A DNA stretch of 64,000 nucleotides. It comes from Treponema sp. GTDB lineage: Bacteria > Spirochaetota > Spirochaetia > Treponematales > Treponemataceae. How positions within the stretch are numbered: the first letter of the stretch is position 1; the number at the start of each line of letters is the position of its first letter. Positions 25,071-33,709 of the stretch are shown here, piece by piece. The stretch lies in contig JAFUDX010000009.1 of the NCBI GenBank assembly GCA_017464425.1, positions 1 through 64,000 on the forward strand, written 5' to 3'. The notes under the pieces were generated by a model. That model did no database searches, had not been told where the DNA came from, and saw only the letters and a program-made list of their open reading frames with translations. A program made the position numbers and the translations under genes.

Positions 25071-26051
25071 ATGATTAATTGTATAAAATGTGCGACAGAA
25101 CTTCCAAATGCAGCCAATTTTTGCAGTAACTGCGGCTTTCCTGTTGGTTCTTTGCGTGTGTGTCGTTCGTGCCCTGATTGCGGGGCTACACTGAGCGCAA
25201 TCGATAAGTTTTGCTCTCAGTGTGGCAAGGCTGTTCGCGTCGTAAAATCTGCCGACAACAATCCCTTCATAAATACTCAGTCAAAATCATCAAACAATGC
25301 GCTTCCAAAAATGATTCCTGTGGAAGGTGGTCAGTTCTTGATGGGTGGGGCAAGCGCAAATTGTCCTGTTACCCTCTCAAGTTTCTTCCTTGCGGAAACG
25401 CCGGTTACTCAAAAACAGTTCACCTATGTCATGAATCAAAATCCTTCAAAGTTGCAGGGGGATGACAAACCAGTCGAAATGGTCAACTGGTGCGAAGCTA
25501 TCATTTATTGCAATATTTTAAGCACTATGCAGGGACTTACACCGTGTTACAGCATCGGTTCAATCACGGATTTGCGTACGCTTGATGCGGCAAGCCCTGT
25601 CTGGAAGCGAATCTCATGCAACTTCATGGCAAATGGCTACCGTCTTCCTTCTGAAGCGGAATGGGAATATGCGGCGCGTGGTGGCAAACAGTGCGATGTC
25701 TATCAGTTTTCTGGTAGCTCGGATATAAACAAAGTAGCCTGGTACGGCGAGAACAGCGAGATTTCCAGCCATGTGGTCGGCACAAAGGCACCGAATTCGC
25801 TCGGACTTTTTGATATGTGCGGCAATGTTACAGAATGGTGCTGGGATTACTTTGAAAATGAGCTTCCTGCAAAACCGCAGACGAATCCGCATGGTCCGCA
25901 AATCGGAAGCATGCATGTAAAGCGTGGCGGTTGCTGGCTTGATGACGCTCCGCAGTGCACGGTCTACTTCCGAAGTGGCAGTGTTCCTGCTGGAAAGAGC
26001 AGCAGTCTTGGCTTTAGAATTTGCCAGACTGATTTAAGTGCAAATAATTAA
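25071..26051 (+). CDS. Double zinc-ribbon protein with formylglycine-generating-enzyme-like (SUMF1) domain
   Basis: 326 residues; ATG 25071 follows TTTGGAG. Two zinc ribbons at the N-terminus: CIKCATELPNAANFCSNCG and CPDCGATLSAIDKFCSQCG (about 3-45). A linker leads to a SUMF1/FGE-sulfatase domain (about 85-322): IPVEGGQFLMGG, ETPVTQKQFTYVM, KPVEMVNWCEAI, YRLPSEAEWEYAARGG, LFDMCGNVTEWCWD, RGGCWLD and GFRIC. Most bacterial proteins of this class are not sulfatase activators, and many modify or bind other substrates, so the catalytic role is open. No signal peptide, so cytoplasmic. It is divergent from rex and precedes a STAS gene by 18 bp. Confidence 0.88.
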   Translation: MINCIKCATELPNAANFCSNCGFPVGSLRVCRSCPDCGATLSAIDKFCSQCGKAVRVVKSADNNPFINTQSKSSNNALPKMIPVEGGQFLMGGASANCPVTLSSFFLAETPVTQKQFTYVMNQNPSKLQGDDKPVEMVNWCEAIIYCNILSTMQGLTPCYSIGSITDLRTLDAASPVWKRISCNFMANGYRLPSEAEWEYAARGGKQCDVYQFSGSSDINKVAWYGENSEISSHVVGTKAPNSLGLFDMCGNVTEWCWDYFENELPAKPQTNPHGPQIGSMHVKRGGCWLDDAPQCTVYFRSGSVPAGKSSSLGFRICQTDLSANN

Positions 26052-26069
26052 CAAAAAAAGGATATAAAA

Positions 26070-26372
26070 ATGACAATCACACAAAATAAAACAAACGATG
26101 GAATTGAACTCGTTGTTTCTGGCAGACTTGATACAAATACCGCTCCAGAACTTGAAATCGCGCTCAAGCAGATTGAGCCGGCCAAGCAGATTCTTCACCT
26201 TAATTTAAAAGATGTCGAGTATGTTTCAAGCGCGGGTCTCCGTGTCATTCTTCTTGCCCATAAAATTATGCTTCCGACTGGCGGAAAAATGGTTCTTCGC
26301 TCGCCCTCTGAATTCTGCAAGCAGGTTTTGGAGGCTACGGGCATGGACAGCATTCTTTCCATCGAAAACTAA
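26070..26372 (+). CDS. STAS-domain anti-sigma factor antagonist
   Basis: 100 residues, one STAS domain: ELVVSGRLDTNTAPELE, HLNLKDVEYVSSAGLRVILL. The serine in SSAGLR is the usual phosphorylation site of SpoIIAA/RsbV proteins, which release a partner from an anti-sigma or kinase when unphosphorylated. A ribosome site (AAAAAGG) precedes ATG 26070. It sits between the FGE-like gene and trpCF with short gaps. No anti-sigma kinase is visible in the window. Confidence 0.9.
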   Translation: MTITQNKTNDGIELVVSGRLDTNTAPELEIALKQIEPAKQILHLNLKDVEYVSSAGLRVILLAHKIMLPTGGKMVLRSPSEFCKQVLEATGMDSILSIEN

Positions 26373-26378
26373 TCATTT

Positions 26379-27884
26379 ATGAAAGACATTCTCACTCAAA
26401 TCGTAGAAAAACGCGTTTCGGATATTGAAAAGCAGGGCGTTACATTCGGATTCGACATTCCTTCTGAACGCACGCGAAAAATTCATCAATTTCTTCCGCA
26501 AAAAGGCGTTATCCTTGAAGTAAAGCGGGCTTCTCCGAGCAAAGGTGACATTGCGCCAAATTTGGACTCAAAAGAGACGGCCCGTTCGTATTGTGAAAGT
26601 GGAGCAGGGGCAATCAGTTGTCTTACCGAAACGAATTATTTTAAAGGCACGCTCAAAGATTTGATGAATGTATGTGCTGCCGTTGATGAGTACGAAAAAT
26701 CAAGCGGGAAAACGGGACCTGCCGTGCTTCGCAAGGATTTTTTGGTGAGTGAAGAAGAAGTTGATGTGGCATATCGGGCGGGGGCAGATGCAGTCCTTTT
26801 AATCAGCAGAATTCTTTCCAAAGAAAAAATGCGTTCTATGGCTCACCGCGCCGCTTCGTATGGTATCACTTCGCTTATTGAAATCAGACTTGATGAAGAC
26901 ATCGAAAAACTGGCGGTTGTGTGCCAGAGCGTTGATAAAAAATTCATCGCATGCGGTGTAAATAGCCGTGACCTTGCGACCTTTACGATTGATTTGCTTA
27001 CCCCGTGTAGAATGTTTGATAAAATCAGGGCTGTTCTGGGAGCTGATGCCCGCGTGATTTTTGAGAGCGGGATCCGTTCTTCAGAAAGTGCTGATTTTGT
27101 GGGTGCGCTTGGGTTTGCGGGGCTTTTGCTTGGTGAGGCTGCGGCAAAAAATCCTTCCATACGAAAAAGCCTTGTTGATTCATTCGTGCATTCAAAAGAA
27201 ACGGCGCATGCCCGATTTTGGAAAAACTATGCGCTGAGTCAGACAAAACTCGTAAAAATCTGTGGCATTACCTCTGCCGAAGATGCTCAAAAATCTGTCT
27301 CGCATGGTGCAGATTTTGTGGGATTCATTTTCTGGAATAAAAGTCCGCGTCACATACAGGTAGAAGAAGCCGAAAAAGTCATTTCTTCGGTTGAGAATGC
27401 GGTAAAAGTCGCCGTAATTGTCGATCCGAGCGATGCAGAAGCCAAATGCGCGATTGATTTGTGCCGTCGCGGTGTGATTGATGTGATTCAATTGCATACG
27501 ATTGCCTGTGCGCGAAAATTCCTTGCCGATTCTGATTTAAAATCGCTTCCTCATTATGCGGCCATAAATATTTCTGATGAAAACGATGTCGCTCTGCTTG
27601 ATGAGCTTTTTGAAAAAGGTGAGCCGCGAGTTTTGGTTGATGCGAGCGTAGCAGGAAAAATCGGTGGCACGGGAAAGCAGATTTCGGGCGAACTTATAAA
27701 ACTTGTTCAAAAAAAATACCCTTTGTGGCTTGCTGGCGGAATCAATGCAGAAAATGTGGCTCTGATTACAGGCGATTATGCTCCTGAACTCATTGATTGC
27801 GCGACTGGTGTCGAATCATCTGCGGGAAAGAAAGATTTTGCAAAGCTAGAAAAATTCTTCAAAGCGTTGACCAATGCGAAGTAA
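26379..27884 (+). CDS. trpCF: Bifunctional TrpC-TrpF (indole-3-glycerol phosphate synthase / PRA isomerase)
   Basis: 501 residues, a fusion of two TIM barrels. TrpC about 1-255: VILEVKRASPSKGDIAP (catalytic Lys), AISCLTE, VLRKDFLV, ADAVLLISRIL, GVNSRDL, IFESGI. TrpF about 285-500: KLVKICGITSAEDA (catalytic Cys), GADFVGFIFWNKSPRHI, and at the end LAGGINAENV with ATGVESS. Together they isomerise phosphoribosylanthranilate and close the indole ring in tryptophan synthesis. The fusion also exists in enterobacteria. trpB follows by 17 bp. The other pathway genes, including trpA, are not in the window. Confidence 0.96.
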   Translation: MKDILTQIVEKRVSDIEKQGVTFGFDIPSERTRKIHQFLPQKGVILEVKRASPSKGDIAPNLDSKETARSYCESGAGAISCLTETNYFKGTLKDLMNVCAAVDEYEKSSGKTGPAVLRKDFLVSEEEVDVAYRAGADAVLLISRILSKEKMRSMAHRAASYGITSLIEIRLDEDIEKLAVVCQSVDKKFIACGVNSRDLATFTIDLLTPCRMFDKIRAVLGADARVIFESGIRSSESADFVGALGFAGLLLGEAAAKNPSIRKSLVDSFVHSKETAHARFWKNYALSQTKLVKICGITSAEDAQKSVSHGADFVGFIFWNKSPRHIQVEEAEKVISSVENAVKVAVIVDPSDAEAKCAIDLCRRGVIDVIQLHTIACARKFLADSDLKSLPHYAAINISDENDVALLDELFEKGEPRVLVDASVAGKIGGTGKQISGELIKLVQKKYPLWLAGGINAENVALITGDYAPELIDCATGVESSAGKKDFAKLEKFFKALTNAK

Positions 27885-27901
27885 AACAGTAGAATGTTAC
27901 T

Positions 27902-29182
27902 ATGAATAGAAACATAGTGCAATCAGACAACGGATTTTTTGACACATTTGGCGGAAAATATGTGGCGGAAGTGCTTCGCCGCCCGCTCGATGAGCTTGAA
28001 GTCGCTTTTAACGAAGCAATGGCGGACAAGGCATTTTTAGACGAACTCGACATTATCCGCCGCGATTACATCGGTCGCGAAACACCGCTTTATTTTGCTC
28101 CCACGGCGACAAAATTGCTCGGCGGCGCACAGATTTACATAAAACTTGAAGGACTTGCTAACACCGGCGCGCACAAAATCAACAACGCAATCGGTCAGTG
28201 CTTGCTTGCAAAACGCATGGGCAAAAAGCGAATCATCGCGGAAACGGGCGCGGGTCAGCACGGCTTGGCTACGGCGGCGGCATGCGCAAAATTGGGCTTG
28301 GACTGCACAATCTACATGGGCGAAGTTGATGTGCGCCGGCAGCAGCCGAATGTTGCCGCAATGGAACTCTACGGCGCAAAAGTTCACCCCGTCACAAGCG
28401 GAAGCCGCACCTTAAAAGACGCGGTAAACGAAGCCATGCGCGACTGGGCGGCAAATCCCGACACCACGCACTATGTTTTGGGAAGCGCACTCGGTCCCGC
28501 TCCTTTCCCCGACATCGTGCGCGAATTCCAGAGCGTTATCGGGCGTGAAGTCAAAAAACAGGCGGCTGAGCGTGGAATCAAAATCGGCGCAATGGTCGCA
28601 TGCGTGGGCGGCGGCTCAAACTCAATCGGCTTTTTCGAGCCGTTCATCAATGAAAAAGAACCGCGCCTTATCGGAGCGGAAGCAGGCGGAATCGGCCCGA
28701 ATGTGGGCGAAAACGCAAGCCGCATGACCGGAAACGCCGCCCGCGACGGAATCATGCAGGGCTACAAGAGCCGTTTCCTTCTCGATGAAGACGGACAGGC
28801 ACTTCCCACGCGAAGCATTTCCGCAGGACTTGACTATTGCGGAATCGGACCCCAGCTTGCCGCACTCGGTCGAAGCGGTCGCGTAGAATTCACTTCGGTT
28901 CTCGACAAAGACGCGCTTGAAGCTGTGAGTTTCTTCGCCAAAAACGAGGGAATTATGTTCGCACTCGAAAGCGCACACGCAGGAGCTGCGGCAATCAAAC
29001 TCGCCAAAGAAATCCCTAGCGACCAGGCAATCATCATCAACATGAGCGGTCGCGGCGACAAAGATGTCTTCATTACAAGCCCCGTCTTCCGCCCAGAAGA
29101 GTGGCTTCAGTTCCTTCACGCAGAAATCGAGCGACTTGAAGGCGGGAAAGACATCCATGAAGCAAAGGTGATGGGAAAATAG
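27902..29182 (+). CDS. trpB: Tryptophan synthase beta chain
   Basis: 426 residues. It condenses indole with serine using pyridoxal phosphate. The cofactor lysine is in GAHKINNAIGQ, followed by ETGAGQHGLATAAACAKLG, MGEVDVRRQQPNV and the phosphate-binding CVGGGSNSIGFF. LDYCGIGPQ and ESAHAGAAA are further family blocks, and INMSGRGDKD ends the fold. TrpB normally works with TrpA, whose gene usually follows directly; here an unrelated frame follows instead. Confidence 0.97.
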   Translation: MNRNIVQSDNGFFDTFGGKYVAEVLRRPLDELEVAFNEAMADKAFLDELDIIRRDYIGRETPLYFAPTATKLLGGAQIYIKLEGLANTGAHKINNAIGQCLLAKRMGKKRIIAETGAGQHGLATAAACAKLGLDCTIYMGEVDVRRQQPNVAAMELYGAKVHPVTSGSRTLKDAVNEAMRDWAANPDTTHYVLGSALGPAPFPDIVREFQSVIGREVKKQAAERGIKIGAMVACVGGGSNSIGFFEPFINEKEPRLIGAEAGGIGPNVGENASRMTGNAARDGIMQGYKSRFLLDEDGQALPTRSISAGLDYCGIGPQLAALGRSGRVEFTSVLDKDALEAVSFFAKNEGIMFALESAHAGAAAIKLAKEIPSDQAIIINMSGRGDKDVFITSPVFRPEEWLQFLHAEIERLEGGKDIHEAKVMGK

Positions 29183-29184
29183 CC

Positions 29185-29733
29185 GTGACACTGAGCCATA
29201 TGCTCGTCTTTGCCACGGAGGAGCGACAGCACGCAATTTTGGAACAGTGCCGCTCGTCGGGAATCTCATGGAAAAAAGAAGAAATTTCCGACCACACGGG
29301 GGAAGTCGCGCTCGTATATGTGCTGGACGCATTCGGACTTCCCGTGCAAATTTTCCCTTGCAACGACTTTCACCGTGACGGCGACTTTGAGCTAGGCTTT
29401 GCGGCAGAATCCGAATCAAAATGGGCTGCATTTTTAAGCCACATGCAAACGCACAACATCGCATTTGAAACAGGCTCATTTTCTGACGGAGGCTTTTACG
29501 CAATTCCGACCAAACCACACGGTCCCGCTTTTTTCTTGTACCCCGCACCAAAAGCCGACATCACAAAGCTCTGTGCAATACAGGCAGAACTACCTGCTGG
29601 CGATTTTCGTTTTTTCAAAGACTATGTTCAGCCGTGGTTAGATGATACAATCGCCAGAAAATGTATATTCCACGAAGGCACACGATTTTTTCTCACTGCG
29701 ATTTCATTCAATGCTGTTGGCTCAATTATCTAA
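29185..29733 (+). CDS. Hypothetical protein after trpB
   Basis: 182 residues from GTG 29185, two bases after the trpB stop; ATG 29200 is an alternative start. I do not recognise the family, and there is no TrpA signature. The sequence is soluble with many aromatic residues (DAFGLPVQIFPCNDFHRDGD, then PHGPAFFLYPAP). No signal peptide. It is probably co-transcribed with trpB. The C-terminal 40 residues come from more AT-rich DNA, so the end may be altered. Confidence 0.55.
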   Translation: MTLSHMLVFATEERQHAILEQCRSSGISWKKEEISDHTGEVALVYVLDAFGLPVQIFPCNDFHRDGDFELGFAAESESKWAAFLSHMQTHNIAFETGSFSDGGFYAIPTKPHGPAFFLYPAPKADITKLCAIQAELPAGDFRFFKDYVQPWLDDTIARKCIFHEGTRFFLTAISFNAVGSII

Positions 29734-29768
29734 AAAATTCTTGCATTTCTGACACATACACATTATAC

Positions 29769-29828
29769 TGAATTATCTTTCAGTGAAAATAAATTCAGTG
29801 AATTATTTTTCAGTGAAAATAAATTCAG
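29769..29828 (+). repeat. Two tandem 30-bp palindromic units before an ATPase gene
   Basis: Two head-to-tail copies, 29769-29798 and 29799-29828, differing at one position (C or T). Each unit has the outer arms TGAATT...AATTCA and an inner dyad TTTCA-G-TGAAA, so every copy is itself a palindrome. They end 17 bp before ATG 29846, covering the probable promoter and leaving the ribosome site CAGGAG free. Confidence 0.85.
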
Positions 29829-29845
29829 TATAAACAGGAGACGGT

Positions 29846-31213
29846 ATGTTCATCGGCAGAAAAAAGGAATATGAAAGTTTACAAACGGAATTCGCCTCAA
29901 AAAAGCGGACTGCCGTTCTTGTCTATGGAAAACGGCGTGTCGGAAAATCAATGCTCCTAAAAGAAGTTTCAAAAACTTTTGACGGCATTGTCGTAAATCA
30001 TCTTTGCGTAAAAAGTTCGTTTGAAGGTAATCTTGACCTTCTTACAAAAAGCCTGATGTTTTCTCTGGGGCTTCCAGAAATGAAATTCTCTACGATTTTT
30101 GATTTGTTTTCGTTTCTGAACGCGCAGAACAAGCGAATTCTTATCATTCTTGACGAGTATCAGTACTTAAAAGAGTCTCTCAAAGAAGGTGAGGTCGATT
30201 CATATATGCAAACCGTTTTGGATAATCTTTCTGAAACGGTCAAAGTCGTGCTCTGCGGTTCGTATATTTCAATTATGAAGGAACTTTTGCAAGAATCAAA
30301 TCCGCTTTTCGGTCGCTTTACAAAAATCCTTCGCCTGGAAGAATTCGACTATTACGACGCATCCTTGTTCTATCCAAATCTTCCCAATCGCGAAAAAATC
30401 AGGTTTTATTCTGTCTTTGGCGGCTCTCCCTTTGTTCTCTCAAATATCGATTATGAAAAGTCGCTCGAAGAAAATATCAAGAATCTGCTCATCGAACAGA
30501 ACAGCCTGCTTCGCAGTCACATTGAAAGCCTGATGCTTGCGGAAATCAAAAAAAATTACGATGTCCGCATTCTTGAAATAATCGGTAACGGCAAAAAAAA
30601 GTACTCAGAGATTCAGAATTTTCTTGGAATGGCTGATTCGGGCTTGCTTGACAAACAGCTAAAAGCACTCCTCAACATGGAAACGATTACAAAAACATTC
30701 CCGATAAACAAGCCGAATGACAAAAAAAAGCAATTTTATGAAATCAAAGACAACCTCATGCGGTTCTACTTCTCGTACATATTCGCCAACGATTCCATAA
30801 TCTACAAATTCGGTCCAGATTCATTTTTTGATTCCAGAATAAACAAAACGCTCAACACATTCATAAGCTATCGTTTTGAAGGCATTGCAAGCCACTATTT
30901 TATACGACTTGCAAAAAACGGACTTTTAAACGATGTCGAGGATTTTGGCTCATTCTGGTACGATGACAAAAAAACGGCAACAAACGGGCAATTCGACTGC
31001 GTTTTAAAAGAAAAAGACGGCTACGATTTTTACGAAGTGAAATTCTACGAAAAGCCGATGTCAAAATCAGAATGTGAGGAAGAAGAAAAGCAAGTCCGTG
31101 CGCTCACGGGGCTTTCCTGCAAGAAAATCGGCTTCATCTGTAGCGAGGGCTTTGGTTTTACGAGTGAAAAATATGAATTGCTAGACGCGAATGATATGTA
31201 TAAGGAAATATGA
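29846..31213 (+). CDS. Archaeal-type ATPase (PF01637) with C-terminal nuclease-like domain (DUF234)
   Basis: 455 residues, ribosome site CAGGAG before ATG 29846. The N-terminus MFIGRKKEYESLQTEF is the family signature, followed by Walker A YGKRRVGKSMLL (about 27-38), Walker B ILIILDEYQYL and sensor CGSYISIMKELL. A winged-helix region (YSEIQNFLGMADSGLLDKQL) and a C-terminal PD-(D/E)XK-like part (GQFDCVLKEKDGYDFYEVKF) follow. These ATPases are abundant in host-associated spirochaetes, Bacteroidetes and methanogens, and their role is unknown; STAND-like signalling or defence functions have been suggested. The tandem palindromes directly upstream suggest tight, possibly autogenous, control. Confidence 0.88.
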   Translation: MFIGRKKEYESLQTEFASKKRTAVLVYGKRRVGKSMLLKEVSKTFDGIVVNHLCVKSSFEGNLDLLTKSLMFSLGLPEMKFSTIFDLFSFLNAQNKRILIILDEYQYLKESLKEGEVDSYMQTVLDNLSETVKVVLCGSYISIMKELLQESNPLFGRFTKILRLEEFDYYDASLFYPNLPNREKIRFYSVFGGSPFVLSNIDYEKSLEENIKNLLIEQNSLLRSHIESLMLAEIKKNYDVRILEIIGNGKKKYSEIQNFLGMADSGLLDKQLKALLNMETITKTFPINKPNDKKKQFYEIKDNLMRFYFSYIFANDSIIYKFGPDSFFDSRINKTLNTFISYRFEGIASHYFIRLAKNGLLNDVEDFGSFWYDDKKTATNGQFDCVLKEKDGYDFYEVKFYEKPMSKSECEEEEKQVRALTGLSCKKIGFICSEGFGFTSEKYELLDANDMYKEI

Positions 31214-31235
31214 AAAATAATGGGGCGATAATCTT

Positions 31236-31586
31236 TCAGTTTTCTTGCTTTTCTTTCATTTTTGAAATCATCTCGATAATCGGCTCGCGCTCGTGGGTAG
31301 GGAGCGCGTCCAAATCTTCTATTGTCTTTGCGTATTTGTGGTAGTTTCTGAGCGCGTGGAAATCCATTTCTTTTTGACGAGATGGGGGCGTTGTGCCCGT
31401 AACCAGATATTCGACCGAAACGCCAAGAATTTTTGCGATTTTGACCGCTGTGTCTGCGGAAGGGGAGGAGCCTTTTTGAATTCCTTTTCCGATGTTGGAT
31501 ATACTGAAACCTGCCGCATTTGCCAAAGCAGTTCGATTCATTCCCAAATATTCAAGTTCCACATCGACATTTTCCCAAAAACTCAT
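31236..31586 (-). CDS. XRE/Cro-family helix-turn-helix regulator
   Basis: 116 residues. The helix-turn-helix at about 12-65 reads LGMNRTALANAAGFSISNIG then SPSADTAVKIAKILGVSVEY. A C-terminal helix rich in Lys and Glu follows. It is divergent from the BspA-like lipoprotein gene; an ACTAGG-N6-CCTAGT palindrome overlaps the -10 of that gene, with a CCTAGT half-site nearer its own start (31609-31614). It is therefore a likely repressor of the lipoprotein gene and of itself. Confidence 0.85.
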   Translation of the reverse strand: MSFWENVDVELEYLGMNRTALANAAGFSISNIGKGIQKGSSPSADTAVKIAKILGVSVEYLVTGTTPPSRQKEMDFHALRNYHKYAKTIEDLDALPTHEREPIIEMISKMKEKQEN

Positions 31587-31628
31587 ATCAAGATTTTTGT
31601 GGAAATTTCCTAGTTGTGCTAATAAATT

Positions 31629-31657
31629 TTGAAAAAAGGAAAGTTGTGTGTTATACT
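31629..31657 (+). promoter_or_regulatory. Sigma-70 promoter of the BspA-like lipoprotein gene
   Basis: TTGAAA (31629-31634), a 17-bp spacer, TATACT (31652-31657). It lies about 60 bp before ATG 31718, and the XRE-type palindrome overlaps the -10. Confidence 0.75.
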
Positions 31658-31672
31658 AGGTAATATCCTAGT
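31655..31672. promoter_or_regulatory. Palindromic operator, probable XRE-regulator binding site
   Basis: ACTAGGTAATATCCTAGT, a perfect 6-bp inverted repeat with 6-bp spacer, overlapping the last bases of the -10 element and the predicted start. A matching half-site CCTAGT occurs at 31609-31614. Confidence 0.7.
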
Positions 31673-31717
31673 TTTATTTTCAAATAGTAAATTTTCTATT
31701 TTCAAGGAGCTTGCATT

Positions 31718-32828
31718 ATGAAAAAACTTTTTGCCCTGTTCGCGCTAGTTTTTGCACTGGTGATTGTGGGGTGTTCGGAAGAAAAGGAAGATGAATTCTA
31801 CACGGTCGTCTTTTATGCCAATGATGGAACTTCTTCCTTGATAACACAGACTCTCACTATTGATAAAGAGCAAAAACTGAAAGAAAACACTTTTATCCGT
31901 GATTCTTTTTATTTCTTCAGATGGAACACTGCTGCAGATGGGAGCGGAACTTCGTATCTCAATGGCGCAACGGTAAAAAATCTGACGATGACGGCAGATA
32001 GCACGGTAATGCTCTATGCACAGTGGATTACCGATGAGCCAATTTTTATGACAAACGAAGATTATAGCAAAAAAATTGAGGGCATTACGAACAGTATTGG
32101 AAATTCGTACCGAATTTATTTCACGGGAACTTTCACACAAGATGTATTTGATGCACTGTCACAGTGTATGTATGAGAATTATTCTTCAAAATTCCAGTTG
32201 TATTTGGAAGATTCTGTATTAGATCCAAATAATTACTCGAAATTTACATTTGGAATTTTACCTTGTTTAAATCTTACGTATTTATCACTGCCTGTGGAAA
32301 AAAATGGGAATGCCCGCTTTGCTTTTAATTCGCCTGGTTGCGCAGGACTAGAGACAGTGGTGCTTTCTGATGAAATGACAACATGTCCTTCATTCAGTGG
32401 GTTAAAAAGGTTGAAGTCGGTTTCACTTCCTAAAACTCTCATAACTTTTCCACTCGGAACCTTCAGCGGCTGTAGTAGTTTAAAAAGTCTTACGATTCCA
32501 GAAGGTGTTAGAGAAATACCAGGCTCGTTTTGTAATGGCTGTGTTGCGCTTGAAGAAGTTGTGATTCCCGAAGGAGTCCTGCGAATAGAGGGGGGGGGCA
32601 TTTGAGAAGTGTACAAGTCTTGCGAGCATCACCCTCCCTGAAAGCGTTACAAGCATTGGAAGCTATGCATTCAGCTATTGCTATGATATTGCGAGTATAA
32701 CATTTAAAGGAACTGTTGCAGAATGGAATGCAATAACGAAAGGTAGTGATTGGTACACCTATAGTTATTTGCACCCCTATGTTCTCATAGACAAAGTCGT
32801 GTGTTCTGACGGGGAGGTGGATTTTTAG
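31718..32828 (+). pseudogene. BspA-like leucine-rich-repeat lipoprotein, out of frame at a G9 tract (probably phase-variable)
   Basis: Signal peptide with lipobox: MKKLFALFALVFALVIVGC. Then an InlB/Listeria-Bacteroides-type repeat (YTVVFYANDG...FFRWNTAADGSG...VMLYAQW, about 30-105) and BspA-type LRRs (LKSVSLPKTLITFPLGTFSG, LKSLTIPEGVREIPGSF, LEEVVIPEGVLRIEGG). The frame stops at 32605, just after nine Gs at 32590-32598. Removing one G restores GGAFEKCTSLASITLPESV, the expected next repeat, and the frame then runs to TAG at 32826-32828, giving about 369 residues. So the sequenced state is off, and slipped-strand change by one G would switch it on. BspA-like proteins are surface adhesins. Sequencing error in the tract is the alternative. 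Confidence 0.85.
32590..32598 (+). repeat. Homopolymeric G9 tract in the lipoprotein gene
   Basis: Nine consecutive G residues inside the LRR region. The frame is open on both sides but in different phases; eight (or eleven) Gs would join them. Confidence 0.9.
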
Positions 32829-32914
32829 AAAATGGAAGCATTTTTCGGGGAGAGGATTTTGAAAGAAGTCAAATCATGTCATGAAAATTACAGATATGAT
32901 AGGGGAATAATAAT

Positions 32915-33649
32915 ATGACTAAAAATAAAGAGCAGAAAGCCTTATTATTTGAGCATAAACTATATATAAGCTCTACTGAAAATAGCGATTCATTTAAAGA
33001 ATACTTTATACCGTATTCAACAGAAACTCTATTGGAAAATAACTTGCTAACGGCACCTGCAAAAATATTGCTTTATCATCATTCTGATAAACAAAATAAT
33101 ATCGATTTTAGTAATCTATTAAAATTTTATTCTATATCAGATGGTGTATGGGTAAACGAGAATGGAAAAATTGAAGAAATAAGTCTATTTGATTATTTAG
33201 AGGATATTATGTTTCTAACAGAAATTGCAAAACATCCTAAAAATGATAACAAAAATGTTGCAAATGGCTTTATGGGTATATTAGGCAGGATTTTATTTTT
33301 CCAGTTGAAGGTAGACATTTCGTTTCTTTTTGCCATAGTTAAGGATGTTCAAATTCAAAACTTCATACAGTCAAACAAAGATATATATGCAATCAGTTTA
33401 TATGAAATCGCCCTGCATATACTTTGCATTGATGAATCAAAAAAAGATTCGTATACATTTGAAAAAATAAAAAATGCATCTGATATTGCTGCTTTTATAA
33501 AGAAATTTATATATGATTTATATGATTTTGCGCAAAACTATTTGATTGAAAACTATAGTGCGTCTGCTGATACAAAATTATTAACGAAATTATTAAATGC
33601 AATGACAGCTATATCTTCTATGCCTTCAAAATACAAAGTGAATAAATAG
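32915..33649 (+). CDS. AT-rich hypothetical protein
   Basis: 244 residues, acidic and helical in the second half, without signal peptide or clear membrane segment. I do not recognise the family. Base composition and codon use (many AAA, AAT, ATA, TTA) are far more AT-rich than flanking housekeeping genes, suggesting acquisition. It is followed after 60 bp by a deaminase-like gene of the same composition, so the two may form a unit, for example an immunity or accessory protein with an effector; this is only inference. ATG 32915 has a weak ribosome site. Confidence 0.6.
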   Translation: MTKNKEQKALLFEHKLYISSTENSDSFKEYFIPYSTETLLENNLLTAPAKILLYHHSDKQNNIDFSNLLKFYSISDGVWVNENGKIEEISLFDYLEDIMFLTEIAKHPKNDNKNVANGFMGILGRILFFQLKVDISFLFAIVKDVQIQNFIQSNKDIYAISLYEIALHILCIDESKKDSYTFEKIKNASDIAAFIKKFIYDLYDFAQNYLIENYSASADTKLLTKLLNAMTAISSMPSKYKVNK

Positions 33650-33709
33650 GGCTGTTTCTGTATTGCAACGAATTCTGTCAAGATTTATTTTTCATTAAGT
33701 GGAGGCGAT

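Noticed and set aside
29185..29733. Frame after trpB as trpA
   Set aside because: It is only 182 codons and lacks the TrpA motifs (such as the catalytic Glu/Asp blocks and GFG/S phosphate loops).
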